Assembly (NCBI GenBank): GCA_009995705.1
Contig: JAADBR010000087.1
Span: 1-17,598, forward strand
Reading direction: 5' to 3'
Origin: Microcystis aeruginosa W13-11
GTDB lineage: Bacteria; Cyanobacteriota; Cyanobacteriia; Cyanobacteriales; Microcystaceae
Length of the DNA: 17,598 nt
The position numbers and the translations under genes are program-made. Numbering within the stretch: position 1 is the first letter of the stretch; each line of letters begins with the position of its first letter. The notes below the pieces were generated by a model that saw only the letters and a program-made list of their open reading frames with translations, was not told the DNA's origin and did no database searches. Shown here in pieces: positions 7,160-14,683 of the stretch.

Positions 7160-7615
7160 ATGACTGTTATTCCCGACTTAAAAACTCTCTACGAAATCGA
7201 TGATTCCCTCTGGTTAGAAGAAACCATCGAACTCTTGAATGCGAGAAGATTTGACGCTTTAGATTTAGATAATTTAATCGAGGAGTTAGAAGACTTGGAA
7301 AACGAAAAAAAATTTCGTGTTGCTAGTTTTTTACAGCAAATTATTCGTCATGCTTTGTTACTGCAATTTTGGGCAAGGGAAAGAGAATATAATCAAGGTC
7401 ATTGGCAAGCAGAACTGGTAAATTTTCAAGATCAATTAAATACCTACCTAACGGCAAGTTTACGGAAATATTTAGAACAAGAATTTGATAATATTTATCA
7501 GAAGGCACTACGTTATGTGAGAAAAAAGACCAACAATCAAGTCAACTTTCCTGATATTTGTCCCTACAGTTTAGCAGAACTTCTCAATCCTAATTGGCTA
7601 CCATCTTACGAATAA
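7160..7615 (+). CDS. DUF29 family protein, copy 3
   Basis: This is a 151-residue DUF29 protein of unknown function. I start it at the ATG at 7160, which follows AAAGGAGAT and aligns with the other copies. An in-frame ATG at 7124 would overlap the end of copy 2 and add twelve residues absent from all sisters. It matches copy 2 in the ARRFDALDL region, but copies 1 and 4 in VASFLQQII and copy 4 in LEQEFDNIY, a patchwork suggestive of gene conversion. Distinct residues include HALLLQFWAREREYNQGHW and LNTYLTASLRKYL. It ends LLNPNWLPSYE. Confidence 0.87.
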   Translation: MTVIPDLKTLYEIDDSLWLEETIELLNARRFDALDLDNLIEELEDLENEKKFRVASFLQQIIRHALLLQFWAREREYNQGHWQAELVNFQDQLNTYLTASLRKYLEQEFDNIYQKALRYVRKKTNNQVNFPDICPYSLAELLNPNWLPSYE

Positions 7616-7628
7616 AGGAGATAAAAAA

Positions 7629-8084
7629 ATGACTGTTATTCCCGACTTAAAAACTCTCTACGAAATTGATGATTTCCTCTGGTTAGAAGAAACTATAGAG
7701 CTGCTCAAGGCTAAAAATTTTGACACTTTAGATTTAGACAATTTAATCGAGGAGTTAGAAGACTTGGGAAACGAGAAAAAGTTTGGCGTTGCTAGTTTTT
7801 TACAGCAAATTATTAGACATTGTTTATTATTACAATTTTGGACAAAGGAAAGAGAATATAACCAAGCTCATTGGAAAGCAGAGATAGTGAGTTTTAAAGA
7901 TAAACTAAAACGTTATTTAACCACAAATCTTTGTAAATATCTGGAGCAAGAGTTTGATAATATCTATGAAGATGCAGTGCGATACGTTCGTCAAAAAACT
8001 GATAATCAAGTTAACTTTCCCGATACTTGTCCCTACAGTTTAGCAGAACTTCTCGATCCTAATTGGCTACCACCTTACGAATAA
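7629..8084 (+). CDS. DUF29 family protein, copy 4
   Basis: This 151-residue DUF29 protein starts 13 nt after copy 3, behind the same AAAGGAGAT ribosome-binding site. It carries DDFLWLEETIELLKAKNFDT like copy 5 and LEQEFDNIYEDAVRYVR like copies 2 and 3, and a Gly replaces Arg in KKFGVASFL. Its central part (HWKAEIVSFKDKLKRYLTTNLCKYL) is closest to copy 1. All copies share a similar architecture: an acidic helix with LIEELEDLGNEKKF, then a hydrophobic helix LLLQFW, then a variable helix and a conserved FPDTCPYSLAELL tail. No function is assigned. Confidence 0.87.
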   Translation: MTVIPDLKTLYEIDDFLWLEETIELLKAKNFDTLDLDNLIEELEDLGNEKKFGVASFLQQIIRHCLLLQFWTKEREYNQAHWKAEIVSFKDKLKRYLTTNLCKYLEQEFDNIYEDAVRYVRQKTDNQVNFPDTCPYSLAELLDPNWLPPYE

Positions 8085-8096
8085 AGGAGATAAAAA

Positions 8097-8555
8097 ATGA
8101 CTGTTATTCCCAACTTAAAAACTCTCTACAAAATTGATGATTTCCTCTGGTTAGAAGAAACTATAGAGCTGCTCAAGGCTAAAAATTTTGACGCTTTAGA
8201 TTTAGACAATTTAATCGAGGAGTTAGAAGACTTGGGAAACGAGAAGAAGTTTCGTGTTGCTAGTTTATTAGAGCAAATTATTAGACATTGTTTACTCCTA
8301 CAATTTTGGCAAGATGAAAGAACATATAATCGTAGTCATTGGCGCTCAGAAATTGTTAATTTCAAAAACCAGATCGACACTTATTTAACTACTAATCTCC
8401 GCAATTATCTCACTCAAGAATTACCTCGTATTTACCAAAAAGCCTTAAATTATGTTAGAGAAAAAACCGATAATCAAGTTAGTTTTCCTGGGGAATGTCC
8501 CCACAGTTTAGAAAATCTGCTCGCTCTCGACTGGTTTCCTCCAGAAAATGAATAA
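8097..8555 (+). CDS. DUF29 family protein, copy 5
   Basis: This is the 152-residue last member of the array, 12 nt after copy 4 with the same ribosome-binding site. The first half is almost the same as copy 4 (DDFLWLEETIELLKAKNFDA). The second half is the most divergent of the set (FWQDERTYNRSHWRSEIVNFKNQIDTYL, ELPRIYQKALNYVREKT, and LLALDWFPPENE instead of LLDPNWLPPYE). The final codons overlap the start of the membrane-protein gene by 8 nt, so the array and that gene may be read as one transcript. No function is assigned. Confidence 0.87.
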   Translation: MTVIPNLKTLYKIDDFLWLEETIELLKAKNFDALDLDNLIEELEDLGNEKKFRVASLLEQIIRHCLLLQFWQDERTYNRSHWRSEIVNFKNQIDTYLTTNLRNYLTQELPRIYQKALNYVREKTDNQVSFPGECPHSLENLLALDWFPPENE

Positions 8556-9477
8556 AGAAAAAAACGAAATGCTGAAAAAGTTTCTACGTTGGCTGATTAT
8601 TGGGGGAACCTTATTTTTTGTTCTCAGCAATCTTAAAAATAACTGGGATAACGTTACCTCAGTTAGAATTGAAAATCACGGCTGGTTATTTCTTTTCTTG
8701 GCACTTGTAACCACAGTTATCGCTCAAATTTGGGCAGGGTGGGTGTGGACATGGATACTCAAAAGCTATCAACAACCGATTAAAACCTCCGTAGGAATTG
8801 GCATCTATATGATTACCAATTTAGGAAAATATTTACCCGGTAATATCGGTCACTTTTATGCTCGCATTGTGGCAATTAATAAAGCAGGAAGTGATTGGGG
8901 AACCGCTAGTTTAAGCGTTGTATTAGAACTTTTATTGCTGGTGTGTGCATCCTTAGCCATAGCAGTTATTGGTAGTGGTTTAGGTTGGATGAAATCTAGC
9001 TCAAGTCTAGGGATACAGATATTAGTTTTAGGATTAATTTTAATCAGCATTCATCCCAAATTTTTAAATTATCCTCTCAAAATCCTTAGCCAAAAGAAAA
9101 AGATTGCTCAAGAACCTGTTTATCTAACTAAATATCCTCTCATTCCCCTCCTGGGTGAAACTGGATTTTTATTGTGGCGCGGTGCGGGGTTTATTTTGGC
9201 TTGGATGGTATTAAAAATGATTACCCCTGCTCAGATTTTACCCCTCTTAGGAACCTTTAGTTTTGCTTGGTTATTGGGTTTAGTTGTCCCCGGAGCGCCG
9301 GGGGGATTAGGAGTGTTTGAAGCTACAGTAATCGCACTTATAGACACAGAAAAATTTCCCGCCGCTAACGTACTTGTCACCGTTGCTATCTATCGTTTAA
9401 TTAGCATTCTCTCCGAAGTTATTGCCGCTGGAATCGGGACAAAATTAGTTAAAGATAAAGCCAAGTTTTTTGGTTAG
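8548..9477 (+). CDS. Flippase-like integral membrane protein (YbhN/UPF0104, LPG-synthase transmembrane type)
   Basis: This 309-residue, very hydrophobic protein has about seven or eight predicted membrane helices. Family motifs are visible: NLGKYLPGNIGHFYAR (91-106), a glutamate in VVLELLLL (near 127), and VPGAPGGLGVFEA (247-259). It corresponds to the membrane half of lysylphosphatidylglycerol synthases and to stand-alone UPF0104 proteins, thought to move lipids or lipid-linked sugars across a bilayer. It has no catalytic aminoacyl-transfer domain, so lipid flipping is an inference from family. The start ATG overlaps the DUF29 copy 5 stop; a second start at 8569 (MLKKFLRW) is possible. A short GGGTG...CACCC inverted repeat follows the stop. 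Confidence 0.82.
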   Translation: MNKEKNEMLKKFLRWLIIGGTLFFVLSNLKNNWDNVTSVRIENHGWLFLFLALVTTVIAQIWAGWVWTWILKSYQQPIKTSVGIGIYMITNLGKYLPGNIGHFYARIVAINKAGSDWGTASLSVVLELLLLVCASLAIAVIGSGLGWMKSSSSLGIQILVLGLILISIHPKFLNYPLKILSQKKKIAQEPVYLTKYPLIPLLGETGFLLWRGAGFILAWMVLKMITPAQILPLLGTFSFAWLLGLVVPGAPGGLGVFEATVIALIDTEKFPAANVLVTVAIYRLISILSEVIAAGIGTKLVKDKAKFFG

Positions 9478-9493
9478 CTTAAGAATATTATTC

Positions 9494-9521
9494 GGGTGTG
9501 TTAGCCCAATGTAACGCACCC
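9494..9521. repeat. Short palindromic repeat with GGGTGTGTTA / TAACGCACCC arms
   Basis: The 10-bp arms pair with one G-T mismatch around an 8-nt loop (gcccaatg), 17 nt after the membrane-protein stop. The TGCGTTA-type arm is like short palindromes I know from cyanobacterial intergenic DNA. It may act as a transcript end. The rest of the 185-bp spacer (9478-9662) shows no gene. Confidence 0.5.
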
Positions 9522-9662
9522 AGAAGAAAATTTTTGGTCATTGTTAAGCGAAGATAATTTTCTCAACTCCTAACATCTATCTCCTCACTCCTAAATTTTG
9601 ATGTAACATAGGATCAATAATCAGCCAAAATATGGACACTCCCACCTAGAGAGGCCGAAAAA

Positions 9663-10514
9663 ATGACGATTGCCAAAAGCGACGAAACTGCCACCTCTCC
9701 GGCACTGATAGAAAAAGATTTCGAGGACTTCTGGGAACCTCCCCCACCCCCCACAGACTTAATTTTTGATGATGGTGAACCCTTGGAAAGCAACCGACAC
9801 CGTATTGCCATGAATGTGCTGATTCGCTCCCTACAGCAGGGTTACGGCGAACGAGACGACTTCTACACCGGTGGCAATATGTTTATTTATTTCAGCCGCG
9901 AACAGGCGAAAAATCGCGATTTTCGCGGGCCCGATTTCTTCGCTGTCCTTAATGTCGATGGCAAGAGAGAGCGACAGGGTTGGGTAATTTGGGAAGAAGA
10001 GGGACGTTATCCCGACGTTATCGTGGAATTAACCTCTCCTAGTACCGCGAGAACCGATAAAGTGCGAAAAAAGGCAATTTATGAACGAACCTTCCGCACG
10101 CCAGATTATTTCATCTACGATCCTTTTGATGGCAATTCTTTACAAGGATGGCATTTAGGGTCAGACCAACGCTACCATTCCCTAGAACGAAACGAGCGCG
10201 GCTGGTTATGGTGCGAAACCTTAGGCTATTGGTTGGGGACTTGGGAGGGGACTATTGACCGAGAAACGGCAATCTGGGCAAGATTTTATGACTCGGAAGG
10301 CAATTTAATCCCCTTGCCAGAAGAAGCGGCACAGGAGCAAGCGGCTGCGGCACAGGAGCAAGCGGCTGCGGCACAGGAGCAAGCGGCTGCGGCACAGGAG
10401 CAAGCGGCTGCGGCACAGGAGCAATTAAATGCTACTCAGCAAGCTCTAGAAGCGGAAAGACAGCGTTCTCAACAGTTGGCGGCTCGTTTGCGAGAAATGG
10501 GGATAGAGCTATAG
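9663..10514 (+). CDS. Uma2 family (DUF820) putative endonuclease with coiled-coil tail
   Basis: Uma2/DUF820 proteins have a PD-(D/E)xK nuclease-like fold and occur in many copies in cyanobacteria; their substrates are unknown. Within the 283 residues the core runs from about 45 to 195. It has NRDFRGPDFFAVL (84-96, Asp91) and RYPDVIVELTSPSTARTDK (115-133, Asp118 and Glu122 as likely metal ligands), followed by KAIYERTFRTPDYFIYDPF. The tail from about 220 is a run of AAQEQAA heptads encoded by a 21-bp tandem repeat. A helix LNATQQALEAERQRSQQLAARLREMGIEL follows, probably a coiled coil for oligomerisation. Proline-rich EPPPPPTD (25-32) precedes the core. Nuclease activity is inferred from the fold only. 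Confidence 0.85.
   Translation: MTIAKSDETATSPALIEKDFEDFWEPPPPPTDLIFDDGEPLESNRHRIAMNVLIRSLQQGYGERDDFYTGGNMFIYFSREQAKNRDFRGPDFFAVLNVDGKRERQGWVIWEEEGRYPDVIVELTSPSTARTDKVRKKAIYERTFRTPDYFIYDPFDGNSLQGWHLGSDQRYHSLERNERGWLWCETLGYWLGTWEGTIDRETAIWARFYDSEGNLIPLPEEAAQEQAAAAQEQAAAAQEQAAAAQEQAAAAQEQLNATQQALEAERQRSQQLAARLREMGIEL
10326..10424 (+). repeat. 21-bp tandem repeat coding for a heptad coiled coil
   Basis: Four identical units of GCGGCACAGGAGCAAGCGGC plus a final T (10326-10346, 10347-10367, 10368-10388, 10389-10409) are followed by a 15-bp partial unit. The units are base-for-base the same, and each encodes one seven-residue heptad (A-A-Q-E-Q-A-A). The repeat is in frame, so slippage would change the coiled-coil length without breaking the Uma2 gene. 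Confidence 0.95.
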
Positions 10515-10804
10515 TATAGCTGTATTTGTTTAGGTGAGGAGGTAAACTACTGGTGTTCCTCCTCGCTCAAAGTCGGTTAATTTCTCCTTTCACGGTGGAG
10601 GAAGCCTGTAATCCCAGTGTATTTGAAATCTACCCCGACACCTGTTTGCTGCTGTGATTACCTTTAGGCCAGTGGGTAATTATTGTTCCCTGATTAAGTA
10701 CCTAAGCAAAATTAATTACACATCTAAGAGTAGTAAACAGTAAACTCAAATCTGATAACTGAAAACTGTCTCAACTAGGAAATTTATTTGGCACGACTAC
10801 TTAT
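10515..10804. other. Intergenic spacer with hairpin and simple repeat
   Basis: I see no gene in these 290 bp. GAGGAGG (10536-10542) and CCTCCTC (10558-10564) can form a 7-bp stem shortly after the Uma2 stop, without a clear T-run. Near 10735-10772 the sequence agtaaacagtaaact...ctgataactgaaaactg has the look of the low-complexity AACTG/GATAACTG spacers common in cyanobacteria. Confidence 0.5.
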
Positions 10805-12178
10805 ATGTCTAATCTATCTTTTGGCGCACAACCCCCCCTGGAATTTATCCCCCCTGACCTTAATCCCTTGCTTTTAAAGGGATGTCAAATCTTTTTACCT
10901 CTCTGGTTACAAACTCAAACCAACTTAAGAGAAATTTCCGCCGCCAATCTAGAAACTTTAATCACATTTTATCAAAAAAGTCAAGAGAAAAAAGTCCGTT
11001 TACTGCTTGCTTTTCGTCATCCCAGTATTAACGATCCCTATTGTATGGCCTATCTTTTGTGGAAATTAGTACCCAAAAAAGCCCAAGAGTTAGGAATAAA
11101 ATTAAACAATCCAATTCACGCCCATTTTATGTATGATCGAGGGATTCCTTTATGGGCTGGAGAAAGGGTAGGATGGTTATATTCTAAGTTAGGTGGCACA
11201 CCAATTCAACGGGGAAAAGCTGATTTAATCGGATTGCGTTCGGCTCGTCGTTTATTATTAGAAGGAGATTATCCTTTAGCCGCCGCTCCGGAAGGGGCAA
11301 CTAACGGACATAATGAGCTTGTCAGTGCTATTGAACCGGGTATTTCTCAATTGGCTTTTTGGAGTTTGGATGATGTCAGAAAAGCTAAACAACAGCAAGA
11401 AGTAATGATTTTACCCATTGGTATTCAGTATTTTTATCTAACTCCAGTGTGGCAAGAAATCGAGCAAATTTTAACTAATTTAGAAACCGATAGCGGTTTA
11501 GAACTACCCCCAAATTCATCCCTAGAAGAAAAGGTTTTATATGCTCGTCTTTTTCGTTTAGGAGAAAAATTATTATCCTTAATGGAGGATTTTTATCGAG
11601 ATTTCTACTATCAATCTTTGCCAGTAGTACCTGCCAATGGTGATGATCCAAATGAAACCCTAGCCAAACGTTTAGCCAATTTATTAGATGTGGCCCTAGA
11701 AACCGTAGAAAAGTATTTTAATATTTCTCCTAATGGTAATGTGATCGATCGCTGTCGTCGTTTGGAACAAGCAGGATGGGAACGCATTTATCGGGAAGAA
11801 TTAAAACCCACTCATTCTATTTCTCCCCTTGAATTAGGATTAGCTGATCGCCTTGCTGATGAAGCTAATTTAAAAATGTGGCACATGAGAATTGTGGAAA
11901 GTTTTGTGTCAGTAACCGGTTATTATGTCAAGGAAAAACCCAGCGTAGAAAGATTTGCCGAGACAATTTTATTACTCTGGGATTTAGTAACAAGAATTAA
12001 GGGAGGTAATCCCTTTTTTCGTCCCCAAATTGGTCAACAAAAAGCGATAATAACTATTGGTAAACCTATTTCCGTATCCGAGCGCTATGCTGATTATAAA
12101 AGCGATCGACGCTCGGCCGTAGCACAATTAACCCAAGATTTACAAACCAGTTTAGAAAGTTTAATTATTCATCAGTAG
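10805..12178 (+). CDS. PlsC-like acyltransferase family protein
   Basis: This is a member of the glycerol-3-phosphate / 1-acylglycerol-3-phosphate acyltransferase superfamily, which transfers fatty acyl groups to a lysolipid hydroxyl. In the 457-residue protein the catalytic HX4D motif is His72-PSIN-Asp77 (AFRHPSINDPY). It is followed by GGTPIQRGKAD (120-130, the phosphate-binding region) and APEGATNGHNE (161-171, block III with Glu163-Gly164). A GIQYFYLTP segment matches the later block. The protein is longer than a usual PlsC (about 240 residues) because of a helical C-terminal extension from about 235. The substrate is not known. The AlkB-like gene follows 39 bp downstream on the same strand, but its base composition looks more AT-rich, so they may be unrelated. 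Confidence 0.82.
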   Translation: MSNLSFGAQPPLEFIPPDLNPLLLKGCQIFLPLWLQTQTNLREISAANLETLITFYQKSQEKKVRLLLAFRHPSINDPYCMAYLLWKLVPKKAQELGIKLNNPIHAHFMYDRGIPLWAGERVGWLYSKLGGTPIQRGKADLIGLRSARRLLLEGDYPLAAAPEGATNGHNELVSAIEPGISQLAFWSLDDVRKAKQQQEVMILPIGIQYFYLTPVWQEIEQILTNLETDSGLELPPNSSLEEKVLYARLFRLGEKLLSLMEDFYRDFYYQSLPVVPANGDDPNETLAKRLANLLDVALETVEKYFNISPNGNVIDRCRRLEQAGWERIYREELKPTHSISPLELGLADRLADEANLKMWHMRIVESFVSVTGYYVKEKPSVERFAETILLLWDLVTRIKGGNPFFRPQIGQQKAIITIGKPISVSERYADYKSDRRSAVAQLTQDLQTSLESLIIHQ

Positions 12179-12217
12179 ATAATTAATATCAAAATATTTT
12201 AATTTTTTCTCCTATCT

Positions 12218-13039
12218 ATGAGTAAATATAAAACTTTGCATATCAAAGAATCTATCTCTCTTTTAAAAGTCTATCTGCTAGAGGCAGAAAAAACTCAGCC
12301 GATACAAGCATTGATTGACTTTAAAACATCTCAGTCTGATAATATTAGACAGTTTGCTCAATTTTCAGATTATAGCTACAGCACATTATACAAATGGTTT
12401 AGGCGTTATCGTCAGCAAGGAATTAGAGAATTTATCAAAATTAATTCTCTGGAATCAACCATTGGAGAAACATTAATTAATCGAGACGGTGAAGTTATTT
12501 TTTACCAAGAAATATTCAATGATAAACAAAGTGAATATTTGCTAAATATTTTGCAAAATGAGATAGCTTGGCGACAGGATTATATAAAAATGATGGGGCA
12601 AATCTTACCTCTACCTCGATTAACTGCTTGGTATGGCGATCCAGATAAATCCTATACTTATTCAGGAATTAATATGAATCCTCTTGCTTGGACAGATACC
12701 TTATTATATATTAAAGAAAGAGCGGAAACTCTAGCAGGTACGAAATTTAATAGCGTGCTTCTGAATTTTTATCGAGATGGTCGAGATAGCGTCGCTTGGC
12801 ATAGTGATGATGAACCAGAATTAGGCAAAAATCCAGTTATCGCATCGGTTAGTTTTGGCAGCACAAGAAAATTTTCACTTAAACATAAACAGGAGGAAGA
12901 TATTATCAATCTTGAGCTAACATCAGGTAGTTTGCTAATCATGCGCGGAGCAACTCAACACCACTGGTTACATCAATTACCCAAAACTAATCACAATATT
13001 TCTGCGAGAATTAATCTTACCTTTAGGAATATTATCTAA
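12218..13039 (+). CDS. HTH-like segment fused to an AlkB-type 2-oxoglutarate/Fe(II) dioxygenase
   Basis: The C-terminal part (about 90-273) is an AlkB-family oxidative demethylase of the ALKBH2/3 type, which removes alkyl groups from nucleic-acid bases. Visible are LPRLTAWYGD (132-141), the substrate-site FNSVLLNFYRDGRDSVAWHSDDE (iron ligands His195 and Asp197), VSFGSTRKFSLK (211-222), RGATQHHWLHQLPK (243-256, third ligand His252) and ISARINLTFR with 2-oxoglutarate-binding Arg264 and Arg270. All key residues are intact. Residues about 1-80 are unusual: IRQFAQFSDYSYSTLYKWFRRYRQQGI (43-69) looks like a transposase- or repressor-type helix-turn-helix. The frame is continuous at the DNA level. 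The stop is 2 nt before the next gene, so the two are very likely one operon. The dioxygenase call is strong; the HTH call is moderate. Confidence 0.88.
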   Translation: MSKYKTLHIKESISLLKVYLLEAEKTQPIQALIDFKTSQSDNIRQFAQFSDYSYSTLYKWFRRYRQQGIREFIKINSLESTIGETLINRDGEVIFYQEIFNDKQSEYLLNILQNEIAWRQDYIKMMGQILPLPRLTAWYGDPDKSYTYSGINMNPLAWTDTLLYIKERAETLAGTKFNSVLLNFYRDGRDSVAWHSDDEPELGKNPVIASVSFGSTRKFSLKHKQEEDIINLELTSGSLLIMRGATQHHWLHQLPKTNHNISARINLTFRNII

Positions 13040-13041
13040 CC

Positions 13042-14421
13042 ATGAACGAACTTAACAATTTATACCACTTAATTATCGAAAATTTAATTTCTCTGAATAA
13101 ATCCCAGGGAAAGACTATTAGTATTCAATCTTACTTACAATCTTTACAACCCTATGTTATACAACTACGAGATAGTTATAAGGCAGCTCGTGTAAGTGTA
13201 GATTATTCTAATCTTAATACTCAGGCTGCTTACTTGTTTGCTTACTATCCTCATTATGTAGAAATGACTTATAGAGTTTTGGAAAGCTTGCAAGAAAAAG
13301 ACCCTAGCTTGATGCAGTTAGTTTTTGACAAAAAACATCTCAAAGTTTGTTTATTTTGTGCAGGTGCTGCACCTGAATCTCTTGGTTTATTAAGTTTTGT
13401 ACGACAATTTTACCCAGAAGTAAAATCGATAGTTATCTATTCCTACGACCTATATTCTGATACTTGGCGAATCAGTCAAGACATCACTAAAAATATAATC
13501 AACAATTGCTTTAAAGACTATCATTTTGCTCTCCTTAGTCATCATTTAGATATAAATCAAACTGATTCTTTTTTTTCAATAGTTGGTAATATAAAAGACA
13601 GCAGTATCTTCATGTTTCAAAACTGTTTAAATGAATTTGGAGAAAATGATAAAGATTTAAAAACAATACTTGAAAACATGAAATTCTTATCAGAAAATAT
13701 GCCTAGCCATAGCTTTATGTTTATAAATGATTTGAGATTATACACTCAAGTTAACAGAATTATAGATAGTATTATTAGTACAATTAATGATTTAAATAAA
13801 ACGAACTTTGATGATTACAATGAACAGGCATTTTTGTTCAATAAGAGTATGGAAGAAACTTTCAAATCATCAATCGTCATTTCTGATAATGTAACGAAAT
13901 ATTTATTAACGGGTGCGAACAACTTAATTCCCAGAAAAATAATTAATTATAATTATCTTAGCGTTTACAAAATTTTCACGAAAGAAAGCAAGCTATTTGA
14001 ACAAAGTATTGATAATAAATATATCGATTTGTTAGAACAATTTAACCGATTACAAACTCAGTTTAATAGTTTTTATGCTAGGTTAGAGCAATTATCTGCC
14101 GTTGAAAGCAATTATTTAAAAATTTCTGAGATTGTAGAATCCTATGATCAAAAATTAGAGGAATTTCAGACAACCTTGCAAAAGCAAAAAGATACAATAC
14201 AAGCTGATTTAGAAACTTTTAAATCTCATCTGCAAAATCTTGAGACTAAGAACTCGAAACAAAAAATTAAGTTAGAGGAAATTGAGCGCAGACTGAATCG
14301 TTTTCAGGAAGAACGAAAAAACTTAACACGCCAACTAGAGAGAAATCGCAAAGCCGTTATATTCGCCATCTTAATTGGCTTGCTAGGGGTTATTTTAGGA
14401 GTTATTGCTCTATTTCGATGA
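13042..14421 (+). CDS. Methyltransferase-like protein with coiled coil and C-terminal membrane anchor
   Basis: I do not recognise a named family for this 459-residue protein. Residues about 60-240 resemble a class I methyltransferase: AYLFAYYPHYVEMTYRVLESL precedes a strand-loop KVCLFCAGAAPESLGLL (101-117) in the motif I place. Then follow VIYSYDLYSDTW (131-142, candidate motif II), SIFMFQNCLNEF (188-199, candidate motif IV) and SFMFINDLRLY (224-234). The normal GxGxG is altered to CAGAAPES, so SAM binding is uncertain. Residues about 318-435 are a long charged coiled coil, and AVIFAILIGLLGVILGVIALF (438-458) is a membrane helix at the extreme end, as in a tail-anchored protein. The gene begins 2 nt after the AlkB-like stop. 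Both are visibly A/T-rich compared with folE, radA or the Uma2 gene, which may mean recent acquisition. Confidence 0.75.
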   Translation: MNELNNLYHLIIENLISLNKSQGKTISIQSYLQSLQPYVIQLRDSYKAARVSVDYSNLNTQAAYLFAYYPHYVEMTYRVLESLQEKDPSLMQLVFDKKHLKVCLFCAGAAPESLGLLSFVRQFYPEVKSIVIYSYDLYSDTWRISQDITKNIINNCFKDYHFALLSHHLDINQTDSFFSIVGNIKDSSIFMFQNCLNEFGENDKDLKTILENMKFLSENMPSHSFMFINDLRLYTQVNRIIDSIISTINDLNKTNFDDYNEQAFLFNKSMEETFKSSIVISDNVTKYLLTGANNLIPRKIINYNYLSVYKIFTKESKLFEQSIDNKYIDLLEQFNRLQTQFNSFYARLEQLSAVESNYLKISEIVESYDQKLEEFQTTLQKQKDTIQADLETFKSHLQNLETKNSKQKIKLEEIERRLNRFQEERKNLTRQLERNRKAVIFAILIGLLGVILGVIALFR

Positions 14422-14632
14422 AAATAATCGAAAATAATTAGGGTTTGCGGCAAAAAGTTTGTTGGTGGAGTCAGCAGTCAGGGGTCAGTTTTATTTATTC
14501 TCCCATCTCCCCATTTCCCCGCTAAAAACCTTTTCACCTAGCTCTAGTATAGGAGATAGTACGGGAATCTGGAAAAACTCAATACCGAAAACCCTACCCC
14601 GGTCAGAGAATCTTTTATCTATCCTAAAAGTG

Positions 14633-14677
14633 TAGAGATAAACCAACATCTCTAGCGTTAAGAAAACTTCGGAGGTG
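14633..14677 (+). promoter_or_regulatory. Candidate RNA thermometer in the hsp20 leader
   Basis: TAGAGAT (14633-14639) can pair with ATCTCTA (14648-14654) in a 7-bp stem with an 8-nt loop. The same downstream segment, CAUCUCU (14647-14653), can instead pair over seven positions with GGAGGUG (14671-14677). Three of these pairs are G-U, and the segment contains the Shine-Dalgarno of the heat-shock gene. The two pairings exclude each other. A leader hairpin that hides the ribosome site at low temperature is known for cyanobacterial hsp17. The structure is by eye and untested. Confidence 0.45.
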
Positions 14678-14683
14678 AATTAT

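Noticed and set aside
6223..8555. CRISPR-like periodicity
   Set aside because: The repeats of about 470 bp are whole homologous genes, not short repeats with unique spacers.
8856..9050. Minus-strand frame in the membrane-protein gene
   Set aside because: Antisense to a continuous, motif-bearing integral membrane protein.
9614..9811. Minus-strand frame over the start of the Uma2 gene
   Set aside because: Serine/glycine-rich shadow opposite the proline-rich N-terminus of Uma2.
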